A stretch of DNA of 64,000 nt, from contig NC_056752.1 in the NCBI RefSeq assembly GCF_018687715.1, positions 4,865,001-4,929,000 of the forward strand, given 5' to 3'. Shown piece by piece: positions 59,582 through 64,000 of this stretch. Positions within the stretch are counted from its first letter, which is position 1, and every line of letters begins with the position of its first letter. The notes under the pieces were generated by a model that saw nothing but the letters and a program-made list of their open reading frames with translations, did no database searches and was not told where the DNA came from. This DNA is from Carya illinoinensis (taxonomy: Eukaryota; Streptophyta; Magnoliopsida; Fagales; Juglandaceae). The position numbers were made by a program, and so were the translations under genes.

Positions 59582-62578
59582 ATGCTACACTGCTTTCGTG
59601 TTACATTGGCAATACTGCTACTGGCAGTCAGCATAAAACTTTCACATGCTTTCCAGAGAAATGGACATGCCAAGATGAAATCGGCTGTTTTTCTATCCCC
59701 TAAGTTTGTGCTGGGCCCAGGATCGGTGCTGGACAAATATTACTATAATATTGACTTCCCAAGAGGTCACATTGCTCTCAAGAGTTTTAATGGTGAAGTA
59801 GTTGATGAAGCAGGGAATTCTGTTCCACTTCACGAGACTTATCTCCACCACTGGGCCACTGTAAGATACTATCAACGTCGAGGTGCAACAAATCCAGATT
59901 ACAATGGCCCTCTGGAACTTGACAAATCTGATCATATTCTTGTGAGGAATAGTGGGGTATGCCAGAAGAATTCTAATGGACAGTATTATGGTCTTGGATC
60001 TGAAACACGAGGAACAGCTACATTTGTTCCAGATCCTTATGGAATAGAAGTTGGTAATCCTGCAGATATTCCTGCTGGGTATGAGGAGGGGTGGTTGCTT
60101 AATGTTCATGCAATTGATACTCGGGGCGTCGAAGATAAGTTGGGATGCACTGAATGCAGGTGTGATCTATATAATGTCACAAAGGATCAATATGATCGTC
60201 CCTTGAGGCCAGACTATAAAGGAGGCTTATCCTGTTGCTATGATTATACACAATGCAGACTGAGAGAAGGCATTGAGAGTGCTGAGAGAAGAGGCCTTTA
60301 TGTGAGATATACAGTGAAGTGGCTTGATTGGGATGAGTTTATCGTGCCTGTTAAGATTTATATATTCGATGTCACTGATACATGGAAAAGATTGGAGAAT
60401 TCAACAGGACAGAATGCAGAACATGAATGCCATGTAAGTGAACTTACTCTCTAATCATGCTATATACTATGATTTTTAATTGTACACGGATCTTAATTAA
60501 TGGTCTCCTTTTCTCGTACACGCACGTTTCCGAACAAGCGACGTGCAAGTAGAAATTTGTGAAAAAGTTGGAATGAAAAATAGCCCTGCTTCTTTGGGTT
60601 ATGCCGAGGTATTTTAAACAGCTAGAATAGATCGAAGTCATATTTGGAGAAAACCTACCTCTCTTTTTTTTTCTTTTTTTTTGGTGCCTGCACACAAATG
60701 TGAACCATTCTTAGTGATGGGAGTAAGAGAAGCTTTTAGATTTTATAAAAACCATGCTTATTACTTGTATTTAACGTAATTCTACTTGTCCAATATAAAT
60801 CAGATTTATGTCTTTGTGACCTCAAAGATGTTGAACTTGGTAATTTAAGACAGTGCAAGGTTGTTTAATTTATTTGTAGAACTGGAATGGATTATTGCCA
60901 TTAGAAACAGGCGATCTAGATTTTTATACAGGCAAAGTAGTTTAACTCTTGCCCTTTCGCTTCCACCCCCAAATGTTATCCTCTATTTTTTTAACCATTT
61001 CCATCTTTTGGGAAAAAAAAAAAAAAGGCTGGGTTTTTCTACATTCTTCCTGTGTGCTTGAGGATTGGCCCTTTCCCTGTCATTAAAGATTTTAGTCATA
61101 GCTGCATGTCCATGAGCCTACTGTTTTTGAAGATCTCATGCTTAATGATTCCATGTAATGGCTGATTTGCTTGTTCCAAGAAACATTGGCTTTTTAAGAT
61201 GTAGGTAGGATAAGTTTTTACATCTTTGTTGTAACGACCAAGTGAATCTCAAAGTGTCATAAGTTTCAAAAGACAAAACAAAATGGTATAAACTGAATTT
61301 TGATTTCAACTGAGGCATCTTCCGTTCTGTTGGCATTTTTTCTTCAATTCAGTAGCTCTTTTAAATGAGTAAATAGAATTTCTTTGGTACAGGTTGAGTA
61401 TGAAGTTAAATCTTGTAGGGCATCTGGTATGGCTAATAATGGGTGCACTGACACCAAAAGGGTAAGCCTCACAATGCCTACTGGTGGTTCTGTCATCTAT
61501 GGTGTTGCCCATCAACATGCAGGGGGTACTGGTTCAACTCTTTATGGAGAGGTAATCTCAACATTTAATACTATTTGTAGTAAAATGAGTTCAGCATTCA
61601 TTAATTTCATTATTATCTGCTACGCCAGTCACAATCTGCTGTCGCATAGTATAAAACTTAACCATTTACCAACCTGATTTGATGTTCTTATACTGAGATG
61701 TATCAGAAATTGTCAACTCTGACAAGAAAAAGCCGTTTACAGTTCACAAACATTATTCCTCTTGAGTACTTTTAGGTTTATTTATTATTTTTTTATAAGT
61801 AGGTCTCTATTCATTATTAAAACATCAACTAGATAGTTGTATGCTTGAACACAGAATGTTCTCGTTGCATCTAGGCTGAGGACTTCATCATGATCTGGAT
61901 TTCTGCATTTCTCTGTCAAAACTTTTTGGTTTCTCTGGCTTAGTTGGGCCATTCTATGTTTACTTTCACAAATTGTTTACCTCCACACGTCTATTGAAAT
62001 CCTGTGGAAATCTTCATGTCAAATATTGTATAATGAGGAGATTGAAATGTAATAGCTTCTCTTGTATATGTGTTTGTGCGTGCCATTTCAGGGTGGACGG
62101 GTAATATGTTCTTCAATACCAACTTATGGAGAAGGGAATGAAGCAGGAAATGAGGCTGGTTATATTGTAGGAATGTCCAGTTGTTATCCTCGACCAGGTT
62201 CTGTTAAGATAAACGATGGGGAGACACTGATTCTGGAATCTAATTACAGTAGCACCCAAGGGCACACTGGAGTGATGGGGCTCTTCTACATTTTGGTTGC
62301 AGACGAATTGCCAAAGCCCTCAATACACATCCCGCTTTCAAAGTCAGTTAATCAGGTATGAGGCTATGATCATTTAGAAAGAAATAGAAGGCAAATTAGG
62401 ATGGATAAAGAGGCAGTCATTGATGGATGGTTTGATCAGTTACAGCTCTGCTATAGTTGGATTTCTTCAACAATTTTTTAGCAATATTATATCAGTAGCT
62501 ATAGGTATGTCAATTCGCACGACTTGAGAACAGACCTCTAAAGTCGCCCAGTTCTTGCAGGTTTGGGAGCGGCAATAG
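59582..62578 (+). CDS. SURNod19-domain secreted protein, copy 3 (four exons)
   Basis: Exons are 59582-60433, 61393-61551, 62092-62355 and 62561-62578, with GT-AG introns in phase 0, giving 430 residues. The signal peptide (MLHCFRVTLAILLLAVS...SHA), HETYLHH stretch, cysteine cluster and terminal VWERQ match copy 1. The stop is TAG rather than TAA. Residue 129 is K instead of N, which removes one N-glycosylation sequon present in copy 1. No disabling change was seen. It is closer to copy 2 than to copy 1 in many shared replacements (L2, L50, K129, G in AERRG), in line with the shared upstream block. Molecular function of the family is not known from sequence. Confidence 0.88.
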
Positions 62579-63655
62579 GCGTTGCCGCCAGTGTCCTCCA
62601 TCAGCTTCGGACTGAGGGAGAATACAAATATCGTTCACTTTTTTCAGCTGTTGTACGAGTCTTGGTTATGTTATGAACGTGGAATTTAGCATCCTTTTAG
62701 ATGGCTCTATTTGTATATAGACATAAACTTGTAGCCTTATGAAGTTCTTCTGAAATACCCATCAATAGTGTTATTATTTAGTTTTATGAGCAATGATATT
62801 CACATAACACATTTCACAATATATTTCAACGTGAGGGTATTTTTATAAAATGATGTTACTTTTATAAAGTATTTTACTAAAATACCTTTCATTTGAAAAC
62901 ATGGTTTTGTAACGTAGTGTGAAAAGTGATGTGTTTATTATTTCATTTGAGAAATCAAATAGATAAATATTATCACAAATTGTTGAAGCATTTTTGGGTC
63001 TGATTAAGAAAGGTAGGGGGAGTCATCCTAGGCCCACGCTAGTGTCTTGGGCTTCGGTAAGGTGTCCTCGCGTTTGTCTGTAAAAGAAAATAATAAATAT
63101 AATATAAATGAGAGAGGTATAAAGATTTTCAATTTGGCAAAAGAGTTACGTCTACATGGGTCTCTCATGACCTTATGTATCTCTTAGTACAATAGAGATT
63201 GAAGACCTTCTTATCGAGAGAAAGAAGATAATGTTTATAGAGTCCCAAGATGGTAGAAGAAGCATTCCAAGTCCTTGTTGTCTTTGGTAGGGAAATTCTT
63301 TTTATTGAGGCATTCGTGGAGTGGTTAATGACGTGTTAATCCTTATCATCCTTTCTTTTTATGTGTCTCACTTATTTTTAGGGGTATAATCGGTCTGGTC
63401 CAATTTGGAGGTCACAAACTGAAAATTTCAATCCACCATTTTTCCGGACCGGACTGTTAGGTATCGGTCCTTGCAAGTGAAGAACATTTTTTTTCTCTTT
63501 TTCTTTTTAGGCAAATAAATTAATATAAAAATTAATTAAATTAGTAAAATTAAAATTAAGTAGGCTCTTTAACATGAATTATGTAACTAAGTTACTAAAT
63601 ACTAATTCATTAAAAAAAATAACTTAGTAAATAATGAATTATAATTATATTTAGG
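62579..63655 (+). other. 3' flank of SURNod19 copy 3
   Basis: Collinear with 6773-7890 and 45112-46185 and presumably contains the 3' UTR. No other gene was seen. Confidence 0.5.
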
Positions 63656-64000
63656 AAAAATCTATTTGCACACGGATTGGGGTACCCTTAGCGTACACGT
63701 CCATCCACGTGGAATATTAAAACGGGGTGTTTTATTTATTTATTGATTCGTATCTCCTCCCCGTAAAAGAAACTCCTTGCCCCCACAATACTTCTCCCAT
63801 ACGCACACAAGCACATGTTTTTTTTCTTCTTCTTCTTCGTCTTCCTGTGAATCCTCCTGCACTGTTTCTTTACCTTGACAAATTCATGGAGAAAGTCGAG
63901 AGGAACTGTACTCTCACTCAGGTCCTCTACCTTGGCCCATTATCCCGTATTTGTTTCTATCTACCAGTCACTCCTCTAGTTCTGTAAAATTAGTCTTATC
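63656..64000. other. New sequence at the right edge, unassigned
   Basis: Homology to the other units stops at ttatatttagg. What follows starts ggaaaaatctatttgcacac, which recalls the MITE-like family at 1398 and 22137 but diverges soon. The ORF at 63727-63987 has no family features and may be cut by the window end. Confidence 0.35.

Larger units (their letters stand above)
53168..63655. repeat. Tandem segmental duplication, unit 3 (visible part)
   Basis: Follows unit 2 with the same junction sequence that joins units 1 and 2. It carries SURNod19 copy 3, a Pack-MULE-like insertion and a poly-A retroposon that the other units lack at those sites. Collinearity with the downstream flanks of copies 1 and 2 ends near 63655, where new sequence begins. 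Whether the unit continues beyond the window cannot be seen. Confidence 0.8.

Noticed and set aside
1..64000. CRISPR arrays, bacterial operons or plasmid origins
   Set aside because: Intron-containing plant genes and plant transposons throughout. Repeats lack regular spacers.

Overview
The window is nuclear DNA of a flowering plant, probably a woody eudicot. This rests on AT-rich noncoding sequence, GT-AG introns, plant-type LTR, hAT, PIF/Harbinger, Mutator and LINE-like elements, and a plant-specific gene family. Some AT-rich repeats recall those of Fagales (walnut, pecan, oak relatives), but that is memory-based and weak.

The backbone is a tandem segmental duplication. Unit 1 starts near 549, unit 2 near 30333 and unit 3 near 53168 (incomplete at the right edge). 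Each unit carries one four-exon gene for a secreted SURNod19-type protein (stress up-regulated Nod 19 family): copy 1 at 3729-6772 (open), copy 2 at 42097-45111 (pseudogene, two nonsense codons) and copy 3 at 59582-62578 (open). Both open copies predict 430 residues with a signal peptide. Comparing the units exposes insertions and deletions, because one unit often keeps the empty site.

Unit 1 holds a nearly complete but decayed Ty3/Gypsy chromovirus (11339-16729, TSD TGTAG). It also holds a decayed hAT transposon (22767-29758, 8-bp TSD) that was split by a 3.27-kb solo-LTR-like element (25073-28339, TSD ATAAG). Unit 2 is interrupted by a 7.75-kb PIF/Harbinger-type insertion (31813-39566) with both the transposase and the Myb/SANT-like ORF. 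That insertion contains a SINE-like piece, LINE tails and a precise hAT-type non-autonomous element (37090-37960). Downstream of gene copy 2, a degraded Ty1/Copia element (46186-49084) encloses an open reading frame resembling a PIP/PIPL-type secreted peptide precursor and a fragment of a DUF604 glycosyltransferase-like gene. Unit 3 carries a Pack-MULE-like element (54508-55473, 9-bp TSD) and a poly-A retroposon (56393-57872) whose 3' part has five consecutive short hairpins. A shorter, inverted copy of that retroposon is in unit 2 (49134-49863).

The host genes likely still working are SURNod19 copies 1 and 3, and possibly the peptide-like ORF at 46751. Almost everything else is transposon, transposon relic or AT-rich intergenic DNA. 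No rRNA, canonical tRNA or CRISPR array was seen.
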